64,000 bases of DNA, taken from positions 62,001 through 126,000 of the forward strand of contig NZ_AVFK01000012.1 of NCBI RefSeq assembly GCF_000936425.1, given 5' to 3'. Both the position numbers and the translations under genes were made by a program. The stretch is from Skermanella aerolata KACC 11604 (GTDB lineage Bacteria; Pseudomonadota; Alphaproteobacteria; Azospirillales; Azospirillaceae). Of this stretch, positions 17,280-28,095 are shown one piece after another (the first letter of the stretch is position 1; every line of letters starts with the position of its first letter). Under the pieces are notes generated by a model that made no database searches, had not been told where the DNA came from, and worked only from the letters and a program-made list of their open reading frames with translations.

Positions 17280-19013
17280 ATGACCAGGAAGAAACCTGAG
17301 GAACTTCGCAGTCACCGCTGGTATGGGGTCAAGGACCTGCGGTCGTTCGGGCACCGGTCGCGCACCGCGCAGATGGGCTACGACCGCTCCGACTATGCCG
17401 GCAAGCCGGTGATCGCGATCGTCAATACCTGGAGCGACATCAATCCCTGCCATACCCACTTCAAGCAGCGGGTCGAGGAAGTGAAGCGCGGCGTCTGGCA
17501 GGCCGGCGGCTTCCCGGTCGAGATGCCGGCGATGTCGCTGTCGGAGCCGTTCCAGAAGCCGACCACCATGCTCTACCGCAACTTCCTGGCGATGGAGACG
17601 GAGGAGCTTCTGCGGTCGTATCCGGCCGACGGCTGCGTCCTGATGGGCGGCTGCGACAAGACCACCCCTGCCCTGCTGATGGGCGCGTTCTCGATGGACC
17701 TGCCGACCGTCTTCATGCCGGCGGGGCCGATGCTGCGCGGCGACTGGGGTGGTGCTGTGCTGGGGTCGGGCAGCGACAGCTGGAAATACTGGGCGGAACT
17801 GCGCGCCGGCAACATCACGGAAGACGACTGGCAGGGCGTCGAGCAGGGCATCGCGCGCTCCGCCGGCCACTGCATGACGATGGGCACCGCATCCACCTTG
17901 ACGGGCGCGGTCGAGGCACTAGGCTTCACGCTGCCGGGCGCATCCAGCATCCCGGCTCCTGACTCGCGTCATGCCGCGATGGCGACGCTGACCGGCAAGC
18001 TGGTCGTCGACATGGTGTGGAACGACCTGAAGCCGTCGGACATCGTCAGCCCGCAGGCGTTCGACAACGCGGTGACGACCGTGCTGGCGCTGGGCGGCTC
18101 GACCAACGCGGTCGTCCACCTGATCGCGATGGCACGGCGCGCCGGCGTCGACCTGACGCTCGACCGGTTCGACGAGCTGGCGCGGAAGACGCCGCTGCTC
18201 GCCAACCTGCGGCCGTCGGGCAAGTTCCTGATGGAGGACTTCTACTATGCCGGCGGCCTGCGGGCGATGCTGGCGCGGCTGGGCGACCTGATCCACCCGG
18301 ACTGCCTGACAGTCAACGGGTTGACGCTGGGCGCCAATATCAAAGGCTTCAAGGTCTTCGACGACGAGATCATCCGGCCGCTCGACAACCCGGTCGTGGC
18401 GTCGGACAGCCTGGCGGTGCTGCGCGGCAACCTGGCACCCAAGGGCGCCGTCATCAAGCCGCCGGCCGCCGAGCCGCACCTGCACCGGCATTCCGGCAAG
18501 GCCGTGGTGTTCGACGACTACAACGACATGGCGGCGCGGATCGACGATCCTGATCTGGACGTCGATGCGACTTCCGTGCTGGTGCTGCGCAATGCCGGAC
18601 CGCTAGGAGCGCCGGGCATGCCGGAATGGGGCCAATTGCCGATCCCGAAGAAGCTGCTTCAGCAGGGTGTCCGCGACATGCTGCGGATTTCGGACGCACG
18701 GATGAGCGGCACCAGCTACGGCGCTTGCGTGCTTCACGTCGCCCCGGAAGCCTTCATCGGCGGTCCGCTGGCGCTGGTGCGCGACGGCGACGTGATCGAG
18801 CTGGACATCCCCGCCCGGCGGCTGGAGCTTCGGGTCGCCGAGGACGAGCTGGCCCGCCGGAAGGCCGAGTGGAAGGCGCCGCCGTCGCGGTTCGAGCGCG
18901 GCTATGGGGCGATGTTCTCGCAGTTCGTCTCCCAGGCCGACGAGGGCTGCGACTTCAGCTTTCTGGAGACCGGCGCGAAGACGGCGGCCGCGGGCGAGCC
19001 GGAGATCCACTGA
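17280..19013 (+). CDS. IlvD/Edd-family sugar-acid dehydratase, probably L-arabinonate dehydratase
   Basis: 577 residues, the length of the L-arabinonate (and related pentonate/hexonate) dehydratases that make 2-keto-3-deoxy acids. Cys57 (NPCHTHF), Cys125 ([10 protein letters not shown]) and Cys198 ([11 protein letters not shown]) have the spacing of the three [2Fe-2S] ligands known for the Rhizobium L-arabinonate enzyme, and [11 protein letters not shown] holds the catalytic Ser region. Substrate assignment within the family is uncertain (arabinonate, fuconate and xylonate are all possible). It is the first gene of an operon with an aldolase and a reductase, under the operator pair at 17182-17215. 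Confidence 0.87.
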   Translation: MTRKKPEELRSHRWYGVKDLRSFGHRSRTAQMGYDRSDYAGKPVIAIVNTWSDINPCHTHFKQRVEEVKRGVWQAGGFPVEMPAMSLSEPFQKPTTMLYRNFLAMETEELLRSYPADGCVLMGGCDKTTPALLMGAFSMDLPTVFMPAGPMLRGDWGGAVLGSGSDSWKYWAELRAGNITEDDWQGVEQGIARSAGHCMTMGTASTLTGAVEALGFTLPGASSIPAPDSRHAAMATLTGKLVVDMVWNDLKPSDIVSPQAFDNAVTTVLALGGSTNAVVHLIAMARRAGVDLTLDRFDELARKTPLLANLRPSGKFLMEDFYYAGGLRAMLARLGDLIHPDCLTVNGLTLGANIKGFKVFDDEIIRPLDNPVVASDSLAVLRGNLAPKGAVIKPPAAEPHLHRHSGKAVVFDDYNDMAARIDDPDLDVDATSVLVLRNAGPLGAPGMPEWGQLPIPKKLLQQGVRDMLRISDARMSGTSYGACVLHVAPEAFIGGPLALVRDGDVIELDIPARRLELRVAEDELARRKAEWKAPPSRFERGYGAMFSQFVSQADEGCDFSFLETGAKTAAAGEPEIH

Positions 19014-19068
19014 ACCGAACCGGCTCTGTGTTAAAACCGGTCTCATCAAAAAACAGGGAGGAAACGCC

Positions 19069-19839
19069 ATGGACATGCCGATCAACACGTTCAAGCGGGC
19101 GATCATGGAAGGCCGGCAGCAGATCGGCCTGTGGTCGAGCCTGTCGAGCAACATCTCGGTCGAGATCCTGGCCGGGTCGGGCTTCGACTGGCTGCTGATC
19201 GATACCGAACACTCGCCGAACGACCTGCCGATGGTCTTCAGCCAGCTTCAGGCCGCCGTCGGCGGGACCGCGCACCCGATCGTGCGGCCGCCCTGGAACG
19301 ACATGGTGGTGATCAAGCGCTACCTGGACGCGGGTGTCCAGACGTTCCTGATCCCCTATGTCCAGAACGCGGAAGAGGCCCGTCAGGCGGTCGCCGCGAC
19401 GCGCTATCCGCCGGACGGGCTGCGCGGCTTCGCCTCGGCCTCGCGGGCGTCGCGGTTCGGCCGGGTGAAGGACTACTACGCGCGGGCGGCGGAGGAAACC
19501 TGCGTCCTGGTGCAGATCGAGACGCGCGAGGCGTTGGGCCATCTGGAAGAGATCGCCGCCGTTCCCGGCGTGGACGGCGTGTTCATCGGACCCGGCGACC
19601 TGTCGGCCGACATGGGCTACCTGGGGCAGCCGGGCCACCCCGACGTGACCGCCGCGATCGACGACGCGATCGGGCGGATCGTGGCCTGCGGCAACCGGGC
19701 CGGCATCCTGACCGGCGACGAGACCCTGGCGCGGCACTTCATCGAGAAAGGCTGCATCTTCACCGCCGTCGGTTCCGACGTCGGGCTGCTGGTCAAGTCC
19801 TCGGAAGCGCTGGCGAACAAGTTCAGGAACCCGGCGTAA
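19069..19839 (+). CDS. HpcH/HpaI-family class II aldolase (GarL-like)
   Basis: 256 residues, the same length as GarL. Key motifs are the catalytic-His segment (LIDTEHSPND), the first metal ligand (QIETREA) and the second metal ligand with phosphate/carboxylate loop (FIGPGDLSADMG). It should split a 2-keto-3-deoxy sugar acid into pyruvate plus an aldehyde: glycolaldehyde from a pentonate, tartronate semialdehyde from an aldarate. The ATG at 19069 follows AGGGAGGAA. The frame is open upstream into the dehydratase gene but has no start signal there. Confidence 0.88.
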   Translation: MDMPINTFKRAIMEGRQQIGLWSSLSSNISVEILAGSGFDWLLIDTEHSPNDLPMVFSQLQAAVGGTAHPIVRPPWNDMVVIKRYLDAGVQTFLIPYVQNAEEARQAVAATRYPPDGLRGFASASRASRFGRVKDYYARAAEETCVLVQIETREALGHLEEIAAVPGVDGVFIGPGDLSADMGYLGQPGHPDVTAAIDDAIGRIVACGNRAGILTGDETLARHFIEKGCIFTAVGSDVGLLVKSSEALANKFRNPA

Positions 19840-19875
19840 CGGAGTTTTCCGGCCGGAACTACAGGGAGAGATTTC

Positions 19876-20766
19876 ATGAAGATCGGTTTCATCGGGCTCG
19901 GCATCATGGGCCGGCCCATGGCCGCCCATTTGGCAGACGGCGGGCACGAGCTGTTCGTCCACGACCTGCGGGCCGCTCCCCAGGACCTGCTCGACAAGGG
20001 CGCCAAGGACTTCCGGTCCGGGCGCGAGGTGGCGGAACAGGCCGACGTCGTCATCACGATGGTCCCGGACACTCCCCATGTCGAGGCGGCCCTGTTCGGA
20101 CCCGGCGGCGTCGCCGAGGGGCTGAAGCCGGGCAAGCTGGTGATCGACATGAGCTCGATCGCTCCCCTGGAGACCAAGAAGTTCGCGGCTCGGATCAACG
20201 AGCTTGGCTGCGATTATCTGGACGCGCCGGTTTCCGGCGGCGAGGTCGGCGCCAAGGCGGCGTCGCTGACCATCATGGTCGGCGGTCCGGAAGAGGCGTT
20301 CGGCCGGGCGAAGCCGCTGTTCGAGCTGATGGGCAAGAACATCACGCTGGTCGGCGGCAACGGCGACGGCCAGACCACCAAGGTCGCGAACCAGATCATC
20401 GTGGCGCTGACGATCGAGGCGGTTGCGGAAGCCCTGCTGTTCGCGTCGAAGGCGGGGGCGGACCCGGCCAAGGTGCGGCAGGCGCTGATGGGCGGCTTCG
20501 CGTCGTCGCGCATCCTGGAGATCCACGGCGAACGGATGATCGCCCGCAACTTCAATCCGGGATTCCGGGTCGAACTGCACCAGAAGGACTTGAACCTGGC
20601 GCTGTCCGGCGCCCGCGCGCTGGGGCTGTCGCTGCCCAATACCGCGACGTGCCAGGAGCTTTTCAACTCGTGCGCGGCACATGGCGGATCGGCCTGGGAC
20701 CATTCGGGCATGCTGCGGGCGCTGGAGATCGCCAGCAACTTCGAGGTCGGGCAGAAGGCGGAGTAA
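19876..20766 (+). CDS. garR: 2-hydroxy-3-oxopropionate reductase (tartronate semialdehyde reductase, GarR type)
   Basis: 296 residues, beta-hydroxyacid dehydrogenase family. Rossmann motif GFIGLGIMGRPMAAHL is at residues 4-19, the substrate loop is DAPVSGGEVGA, and the catalytic Lys lies in GQTTKVANQI. It reduces tartronate semialdehyde to glycerate with NAD(P)H. Pairing with a GarL-type aldolase suggests handling of the aldehyde released by cleavage, but the upstream dehydratase looks pentonate-specific, so the real aldehyde could differ. It ends the operon, followed by a hairpin terminator. Confidence 0.87.
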   Translation: MKIGFIGLGIMGRPMAAHLADGGHELFVHDLRAAPQDLLDKGAKDFRSGREVAEQADVVITMVPDTPHVEAALFGPGGVAEGLKPGKLVIDMSSIAPLETKKFAARINELGCDYLDAPVSGGEVGAKAASLTIMVGGPEEAFGRAKPLFELMGKNITLVGGNGDGQTTKVANQIIVALTIEAVAEALLFASKAGADPAKVRQALMGGFASSRILEIHGERMIARNFNPGFRVELHQKDLNLALSGARALGLSLPNTATCQELFNSCAAHGGSAWDHSGMLRALEIASNFEVGQKAE

Positions 20767-20772
20767 GGACCG

Positions 20773-20797
20773 GGGGAGGGCTCGACGCCCCCTCCCC
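20773..20797. terminator. GC-rich hairpin between convergent genes
   Basis: GGGGAGGG (20773-20780) pairs with CCCTCCCC (20790-20797) across a 9-base loop, followed by a pyrimidine-rich stretch ending in TTCTTTT. It sits between the garR stop and the stop of the convergent cyclase gene, so it can serve both strands. Confidence 0.6.
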
Positions 20798-20826
20798 TCT
20801 TCCATTCTTTTCCGGCAGGCGCCGCG

Positions 20827-21939
20827 TCAGGTCACCGCGATCGGCGTGCCGCCGGACGCCGTGGCGCCTTTCAGCGCCATCGGGCTGAAGATGTAGACGA
20901 ACTGGTATTTGCGGTCGGCGAGCAGCTCGTCGAAGATCAGGTTTTCGTGGTTGTGGATGCCGTGCTTGGTCTGAAGCTCGACATGGACCGGGAAGGCAAG
21001 GTTCTTGTCGGGGTTCGGCACGACTTCCACCGCCCAGGTGTCGGCGCCGGTCAGGCACAGGTCCTTCTCGATCACCCAGCGGGCGACTTCCAGGCCGATG
21101 CCGGGTTCGCCCGAATTGAAGCGGTCGTTGTTCTTCATCCAGAGCTGACCCCAGCCCGTGTTGAAGAAGATGGCGTCGCCCGGCTTGATGTTGTCCTCGC
21201 TCATGTTCTGGCGCTGGAAGGCGGCGCGGACATCGGCCAGCGAAATTTCCTCCCCCGCTTCCAGCATGCGGCCCTTGAGGCCGGCGATATCGGCCAGATG
21301 GCCGTTGGTGAACAGCGGCTTCAGCTTTTCGACGCCCAGCTTATTGAGGCCGTAGGCGTTGGACATCTCGGCCATCGTGACGCCGTTGTAGAACCGCATG
21401 TCGTTGAGGTCGCCAGCCTTGCCGGTCTGCACGCCGATATGGCCCAACCCGTCGAACTGGGTGCCGATCTGGCCGATCTCCGCCGACACGAACTCGTCGT
21501 TGTAGACCATCTTGTTGTTGCCGAACGGACCGCCGGTCGGCGAACCGGGGATGCGGAGAGCGAAGACGCGGGCGCCGAACAGCGGCATTCCCGCTTCGTA
21601 AGTGCGGCCGATCTTGTAGATCTTGCCGTCTCGGATCGACTTGACGGCTTCCAGCACCTTGGCCGGGGTGATGTGGTTGGATGCTCCGGCCTCGTCGCCG
21701 GCGCCCCATTTGGACGGCCACCACGTCTCGCCGGAAGCCGAGCCGGAGGCGGCGCTTGCGCCGCCCGCCGTGGTCTGCGCCTGGGCGACGGTGATCGGTG
21801 CGGAGCCGAACTTGCCGAAGGCGGCGCCCGCCGCCGCCGCGGTGACCACGCCGGCGGTCTTCATGAAGGTCCGGCGTTCCGGCTGCTCGACGTCGCCGGC
21901 GGGGTTGCTGGAATCCTGTGGGGGTTGTTCCTCATCCAT
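20827..21939 (-). CDS. Tat-exported cyclase-family metal hydrolase
   Basis: 370 residues. A twin-arginine signal (ERRTFMKTAGVV, about residues 21-32) with an Ala-rich h-region suggests folded export to the periplasm. The body matches the cyclase/kynurenine-formamidase fold (PF04199) used by isatin hydrolase and relatives. The metal motif reads GTQFDGLGH in place of the classic HxGTHxD, with the first His apparently replaced by Gln. GGGAGGAAC precedes the ATG at 21939. It stands alone, convergent with garR; the substrate is unknown. Confidence 0.82.
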   Translation of the reverse strand: MDEEQPPQDSSNPAGDVEQPERRTFMKTAGVVTAAAAGAAFGKFGSAPITVAQAQTTAGGASAASGSASGETWWPSKWGAGDEAGASNHITPAKVLEAVKSIRDGKIYKIGRTYEAGMPLFGARVFALRIPGSPTGGPFGNNKMVYNDEFVSAEIGQIGTQFDGLGHIGVQTGKAGDLNDMRFYNGVTMAEMSNAYGLNKLGVEKLKPLFTNGHLADIAGLKGRMLEAGEEISLADVRAAFQRQNMSEDNIKPGDAIFFNTGWGQLWMKNNDRFNSGEPGIGLEVARWVIEKDLCLTGADTWAVEVVPNPDKNLAFPVHVELQTKHGIHNHENLIFDELLADRKYQFVYIFSPMALKGATASGGTPIAVT

Positions 21940-22208
21940 CGATGCGTTCCTCCCTTGGTGTTCTTCGGGGTCATTGTTCGGGCAATGACTTGATTGGTCC
22001 TACCAGCGTCGGGGCGCGTGCCGACGTTGTCAAGCGCGGCGAAGTGACAAATAAGGGCGTGCCCCCGGCCTGTTGCAAAAGGCGGTTTATTGCAGCCGCG
22101 AACAAGAACGTGAAGGATTGTCGGCTGGACACGACGCCGATATCATCCCGGACCCGCCATGATCCTGGCGCCGGCAAGTAACAAGCAAGAAAGTGGGAAC
22201 GCATCGTC

Positions 22209-23273
22209 ATGAGCCTGTTCGATCGCGACAAGTCAGCCGACCGCCTGCCGCTTTCGGTCGTGACGGGGTTCCTCGGCAGCGGCAAGACGACGCTTCTCAA
22301 CCATCTGCTCCGGCATCCCGGCATGGCGGAGACCGCCGTCATCATCAACGAGTTCGGCGAGATCGGGCTGGACCATCTGCTGGTCGAGCGGGTGGACGGC
22401 GACATGGTCGTGATGGCGAGCGGCTGCCTGTGCTGCACCATCCGCAACGATCTGGAAACGACGCTGCGCGGCCTGCTGTCCAAGATGGATGCCGGCGAGA
22501 TCCCGCCGTTCCGCCGCATCCTGATCGAGACCACCGGACTTGCCGACCCTGCCCCCATCGTCCAGATGCTGCTGAACAACCCGATGGTCTGCCACTGGGT
22601 CCGGCTGGACGCCGTCGTGACTGTGGTGGACGCGGTCCACGGCGCCCGGCAACTGGACGAGCAGCCCGAGCCGGTCAAGCAGGCCGCCCTGGCCGACCGG
22701 CTGGTGCTGACCAAGACGGACATCGCCCCTGCCGGCGCGGTCGAGATGTTGACGGAGCGGCTGCGCGCTCTCAACCCCGCCGCACCGATCCTGCCGGTCA
22801 GCCACGGTGCGGTGGAGCCGGACCGGCTGTTCGGCGCCGGGCTGTTCGATCCGGAAGCCAAGACCGCCGACGTGCGCCGCTGGCTGAACGAGGAGGCGTA
22901 TCGCGATGACGCCGGGCATGGCCACGGACACCACGGGCATGGCCACGACGTCAACCGGCACGGTGCGCGGATCGCGGCGACCTGCCTGACGCATGACGAA
23001 CCGCTGGAATGGGCCGACGTCAACGACTGGCTGTCGGCGCTTCGTGCCCACTACGGCGAGAACCTGCTGCGGGTCAAAGGCATCCTCGACCTTCGGGGCG
23101 AGGCCGGACCGGTCGTGGTCCATGGCGTCCACCACGTCTTCCATCCGCCCGTGGCGCTGGAGAACTGGCCGGACGCCGACCGGCGGACCCGGCTGGTGCT
23201 GATAACCCGCGATCTGCCGGCGGAGATGCTGCGTGCGGCCTGGGCGGAACTGGCGCCCGCGGCAGGCAGTTGA
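22209..23273 (+). CDS. CobW/Zng1-type metallochaperone GTPase
   Basis: 354 residues of the COG0523 family. The P-loop is [15 protein letters not shown], the internal metal site GCLCCTIRND, the base-recognition motif TKTD, and the CobW C-terminal domain begins near residue 265. A His-rich linker (HGHGHHGHGHD, about residues 236-247) is typical of zinc- or nickel-handling members. These proteins deliver metal to client enzymes in the cytoplasm. The 269 bases upstream carry no Zur-box-like palindrome that I can see. Metal specificity is not determined. Confidence 0.88.
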   Translation: MSLFDRDKSADRLPLSVVTGFLGSGKTTLLNHLLRHPGMAETAVIINEFGEIGLDHLLVERVDGDMVVMASGCLCCTIRNDLETTLRGLLSKMDAGEIPPFRRILIETTGLADPAPIVQMLLNNPMVCHWVRLDAVVTVVDAVHGARQLDEQPEPVKQAALADRLVLTKTDIAPAGAVEMLTERLRALNPAAPILPVSHGAVEPDRLFGAGLFDPEAKTADVRRWLNEEAYRDDAGHGHGHHGHGHDVNRHGARIAATCLTHDEPLEWADVNDWLSALRAHYGENLLRVKGILDLRGEAGPVVVHGVHHVFHPPVALENWPDADRRTRLVLITRDLPAEMLRAAWAELAPAAGS

Positions 23274-23358
23274 TTTAGATTAAGGAGTGCCGCGTGGGGG
23301 CGGGCTATGCTCTCCAGATGGGCTTGCAGACATGACGGTAGCCGTTTTGGAGGACACC

Positions 23359-23964
23359 ATGAAGACTTCGTTTCGCCTGGCGCTTCCCGTCCTCGCAGTG
23401 CTGGCTTTCAGCCCGGCCGTGCAGGCGCAGTCCGATCCCCATCAGCGCCATCACCCCAGCGGCCAAGCGCAGGAAGTCCAGGACGCTCCGGCACCCGGTT
23501 CATCCATGCCGATGCCGATGCGGGGCATGGACATGAATGGCATGCCGATGGGCGGCCAGGGCGGCGGTTCGATGGATTGCCCGATGATGGGCGCGATGAG
23601 GCGCAATGCCGGCATGGGCATGGGAATGGGCATGCCGTTCGAGCATATCGAAGGCCGGCTCGCTTTCCTTCAGACGGAAATCGGCATTACCGAGGGTCAG
23701 CGGGAACAGTGGAACGCCTTCGCCGGCGCCCTCCGCCGCAATGCCGAGGTTCACCGGACCATGCATGACCAGATGATGGCTCCCGACGCCTCGCCGCCGA
23801 AGAGCTGGTTGCAGAAGGTACAGGGGAAGACGCGGATGATGTCCAGCCATGCCGAGGCGCTGAAAGCGGTGGAAACGGCTGCCGGTCCCCTCTACGCCGT
23901 CCTGACGGAGGACCAGCGGCAGAAAGCCGACAGCCTGCTGTCCGGCGCGATGGGTATGATGTGA
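23359..23964 (+). CDS. Met/His-rich periplasmic Spy/CpxP-like protein (LTXXQ family)
   Basis: 201 residues. The signal peptide ends AVQAQ (about residue 24). Then comes a His/Met-rich stretch (HQRHH; many Met-Pro, Met-Gly and Met-Asp pairs, about residues 26-95) and a helical domain with the LTEDQ motif near residue 187 that defines the LTXXQ/Spy family. Such proteins sit in the periplasm and act in envelope stress or metal (often copper) tolerance; Met clusters are consistent with Cu(I) binding. The start at 23359 follows GGAGGA; upstream in-frame starts precede the signal peptide. Confidence 0.78.
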   Translation: MKTSFRLALPVLAVLAFSPAVQAQSDPHQRHHPSGQAQEVQDAPAPGSSMPMPMRGMDMNGMPMGGQGGGSMDCPMMGAMRRNAGMGMGMGMPFEHIEGRLAFLQTEIGITEGQREQWNAFAGALRRNAEVHRTMHDQMMAPDASPPKSWLQKVQGKTRMMSSHAEALKAVETAAGPLYAVLTEDQRQKADSLLSGAMGMM

Positions 23965-23977
23965 CGGCGACGCAGCA

Positions 23978-24038
23978 CCTTCGCTGAAGCGAAGGCCGTT
24001 CAGGAACATCGCAGGCCCGCAGCGGTTGCCGTTGCGGG
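23978..24038. other. Two strong hairpins between the Spy-like and MFS genes
   Basis: CCTTCGCT, GA, AGCGAAGG (23978-23995) is a perfect 8-bp stem. The arms CCCGCAGCGG and CCGTTGCGGG (24016-24025 and 24029-24038) form a 10-bp stem with one G-T pair. Neither has a T tract, so they may be a Rho-assisted stop or leader structure for the MFS gene. Confidence 0.4.
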
Positions 24039-24121
24039 CATGCATCCATTTCCAAAACCCTTTGGAAGCGCATGCTCTCCACTCCGCCGCCGATGCGGCG
24101 AAATTCAGGGGAGAGTTCCGC

Positions 24122-25369
24122 ATGCGCACACTCGCGCAGTCCGTTACCGCGTCCACGGCGGAGGACGCGAACGCCGGCCGTGGCCTTTCGCCGGCGCTGA
24201 CGGTCGCCTGCGCCGCGACCTGCGGCGCCATGGTCGCCAACCTATATTACGCCCAGCCGCTGATCGGCCTGATAGCGCCCGAGCTTGGGCTTGGGGAGAA
24301 CATCTCCGGCCTGATCGTCACCCTGACCCAGCTCGGTTATGGGGCCGGGCTGCTGCTGGTCGTCTCGCTCGCCGACCGGATCGAGAACCGCCGGCTGATC
24401 CTGACCACCCTGCTCTGCGCCGCGGCGGCGCTGGCCGGTGTCGCGGTTTCTTCTTCCGCCGCGGTCTTCCTGGCGGCTTCGGTCGCGGTCGGTTTCTGTT
24501 CGGCCGGCGCTCAGGTCGTGGTGCCGTTCGCCGCCGCGCTGACGCCGGAGGAACGGCGCGGCCGCACCATCGGCAACGTCATGGCGGGCCTGCTTGCGGG
24601 CATCATGCTGGCGCGGCCGGCATCGAGCATGCTTGCCGATACGCTGGGCTGGCGGGCGGTGTTCTGGGTGTCCGCCGGCCTGATGCTGCTGCTGACCGCA
24701 TGGCTGGCGAAGGCCCTGCCCCGCAGCCACGGTTCCGGCGGCGACGGCCAGACGAAACCGGCGCAGGGGAGCTACGGACGGATGCTGGCCTCGATGTGGA
24801 GCATCCTGCTGACGACGCCGGCGCTTCAGCGGCGGGCGGTCTACCAGGGCATCGTCTTCGCCATCTTCAACATCTTCTGGACGGCGGCGCCCCTGATGCT
24901 GGCGAGCCTCTTCGGCTATGGGCAGAAGGGGATCGCGCTGTTCGCCCTGGCGGGCGCCGGAGGCGCGCTGGCGGCGCCGCTCGCCGGGCGGCTGGGCGAC
25001 AGGGGTTATGTGAGGATCGGGACGGGTGTTGCGCTGGCCACCGTCATGCTCAGCTGCTTCCTCGCGGGTTGGGCGGCAGCCCTGCCCTCCCTTGCGGCGC
25101 TGGTCGTGTTCGCGGTGACGCTGGACGCGGCGACGCAGGTCAATCAGGTGCTGGGCCAAAGAGTGATCTACTCGCTTGCCGGCGAAGCGCGCGGCCGGAT
25201 GAACTCCGTCTACATGACCATCGTCTTCCTGCTGGGCGCCGGGGGATCGGCGGTGGCGACGCTGACCTACCATCATGGCGGCTGGTGGACGTCGATGCTG
25301 ACCGGCGGCGTCCTGGCGTTGGCGGCGCTGGTCTTCTTCGCGACCGAGCTGAGGCGGCCCGGCGGCTGA
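24122..25369 (+). CDS. MFS transporter
   Basis: 415 residues with about 12 membrane segments in two halves. MFS motif A-like loops are LADRIENRRL in the first half and LAGRLGDRGY in the second. It resembles drug or sugar efflux members of the family, but the substrate is not readable. The ATG at 24122 follows GGGGAGAG; the longer frame upstream is hydrophilic and lacks a start signal. Probably a single-gene unit. Confidence 0.87.
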   Translation: MRTLAQSVTASTAEDANAGRGLSPALTVACAATCGAMVANLYYAQPLIGLIAPELGLGENISGLIVTLTQLGYGAGLLLVVSLADRIENRRLILTTLLCAAAALAGVAVSSSAAVFLAASVAVGFCSAGAQVVVPFAAALTPEERRGRTIGNVMAGLLAGIMLARPASSMLADTLGWRAVFWVSAGLMLLLTAWLAKALPRSHGSGGDGQTKPAQGSYGRMLASMWSILLTTPALQRRAVYQGIVFAIFNIFWTAAPLMLASLFGYGQKGIALFALAGAGGALAAPLAGRLGDRGYVRIGTGVALATVMLSCFLAGWAAALPSLAALVVFAVTLDAATQVNQVLGQRVIYSLAGEARGRMNSVYMTIVFLLGAGGSAVATLTYHHGGWWTSMLTGGVLALAALVFFATELRRPGG

Positions 25370-25510
25370 GCCCCTAAGCCCGCCATAAGGCCTTGCCGGC
25401 CAATATGCCCTTTTGGATCAATGATCTAGCTTGACGCTTGGGGAGGCCCGCTTCACAGTGGCGTCCCAAGCCGCGATCAGACGGCCAAACGGGAGGGGGA
25501 GCCGGCGCGG

Positions 25511-27013
<1,503 letters not shown>

Positions 27014-27043
27014 GCCGAGGAACCACCGTCCAGGGGCCGTACC

Positions 27044-28027
27044 GTGGTAGAGGGGAGGCTTGAACGCGCGAGGTCGTTCGGCTCCTGGCTGCATGGCGTC
27101 GGACCCGTCGTCGGGCTGGCGCTGCTGTGCGTCGCCGGCACCCTGCTGAACAGCGACTTCGCGTCGCTGGACAACGCGATGAACGTGCTGACCCGTACCG
27201 CCTTCATCGGGATCATCGCGGTCGGCATGTGCTTCGTGATCATTTCCGGCGGCATCGACCTGTCAGTCGGGTCGATGGCGGCGCTGATCGCTGGGCTGGT
27301 GATCCTGCTGATGAACACGATGGCCGGGTGGATGGACCAGCCGATCCTTGTGGTCGCCATCGGCATGGCGTTCTCGGTCGTTCTGGGAGCGGCGTTCGGG
27401 CTGGCCCATGGGCTGCTGATAACGCGGGGCCGCATCGAGCCGTTCATCGTCACGCTCGGGACGCTCGGGATCTTCCGAGCATACCTGACATACTTCTCCA
27501 ACGGTGGAGCCATCACGCTGGACGACAGCCTGTCCGACGTCTACAGCCCCGTCTACTACACCAGCCTGGCGGGAGTGCCGATCCCCGTCTGGGTCTTCCT
27601 GCTGGTGGCGATTGCCGGAGGAGTGATCCTGAACCGGACTGCTTTCGGCCGCTACGTCCAGGCGATCGGCTCGAACGAGCAGGTCGCGCGCTACGCGGCG
27701 GTCGATGTCGACAAGATAAAGGTGCTGACCTATGCACTGCTCGGGGCCTGTGTCGGCATCGCCACGCTGCTCTACGTTCCCCGGCTTGGCTCCTCCTCCC
27801 CCACTACGGGATTGTTGTGGGAGCTTGAAGCCATCGCAGCGGTGATCGTCGGGGGCACGGCGCTGAAAGGCGGGGCTGGCAGCATCGCGGGAACCGTCGT
27901 GGGCGCCATCCTGCTGTCGGTCATCAGCAACATCCTCAACCTGACCAGCATCATCAGCGTCTACCTGAACGCTGCCGTCCAAGGGTTCGTCATCATAACG
28001 GTAGCATTCCTGCAAAGGCGGAAATGA
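27044..28027 (+). CDS. Second sugar ABC transporter, permease
   Basis: 327 residues with about eight to ten membrane helices. Family signatures are [20 protein letters not shown] and [21 protein letters not shown]. It uses a GTG start at 27044 with CAGGGG upstream, 30 bases after the ATPase stop. It is the inner-membrane channel of the importer. Confidence 0.91.
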   Translation: MVEGRLERARSFGSWLHGVGPVVGLALLCVAGTLLNSDFASLDNAMNVLTRTAFIGIIAVGMCFVIISGGIDLSVGSMAALIAGLVILLMNTMAGWMDQPILVVAIGMAFSVVLGAAFGLAHGLLITRGRIEPFIVTLGTLGIFRAYLTYFSNGGAITLDDSLSDVYSPVYYTSLAGVPIPVWVFLLVAIAGGVILNRTAFGRYVQAIGSNEQVARYAAVDVDKIKVLTYALLGACVGIATLLYVPRLGSSSPTTGLLWELEAIAAVIVGGTALKGGAGSIAGTVVGAILLSVISNILNLTSIISVYLNAAVQGFVIITVAFLQRRK

Positions 28028-28095
28028 GGGGTCGGACAGTGGGTTTCATGCGAGTATCGAAGCTTCAGAAAATCGTCCAAGGGAGGGCCTATAAA

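Noticed and set aside
18955-20805. Long open frames on the opposite strand and in other frames over the aldolase and reductase genes
   Set aside because: The GarL- and GarR-type proteins on the + strand explain this DNA fully.
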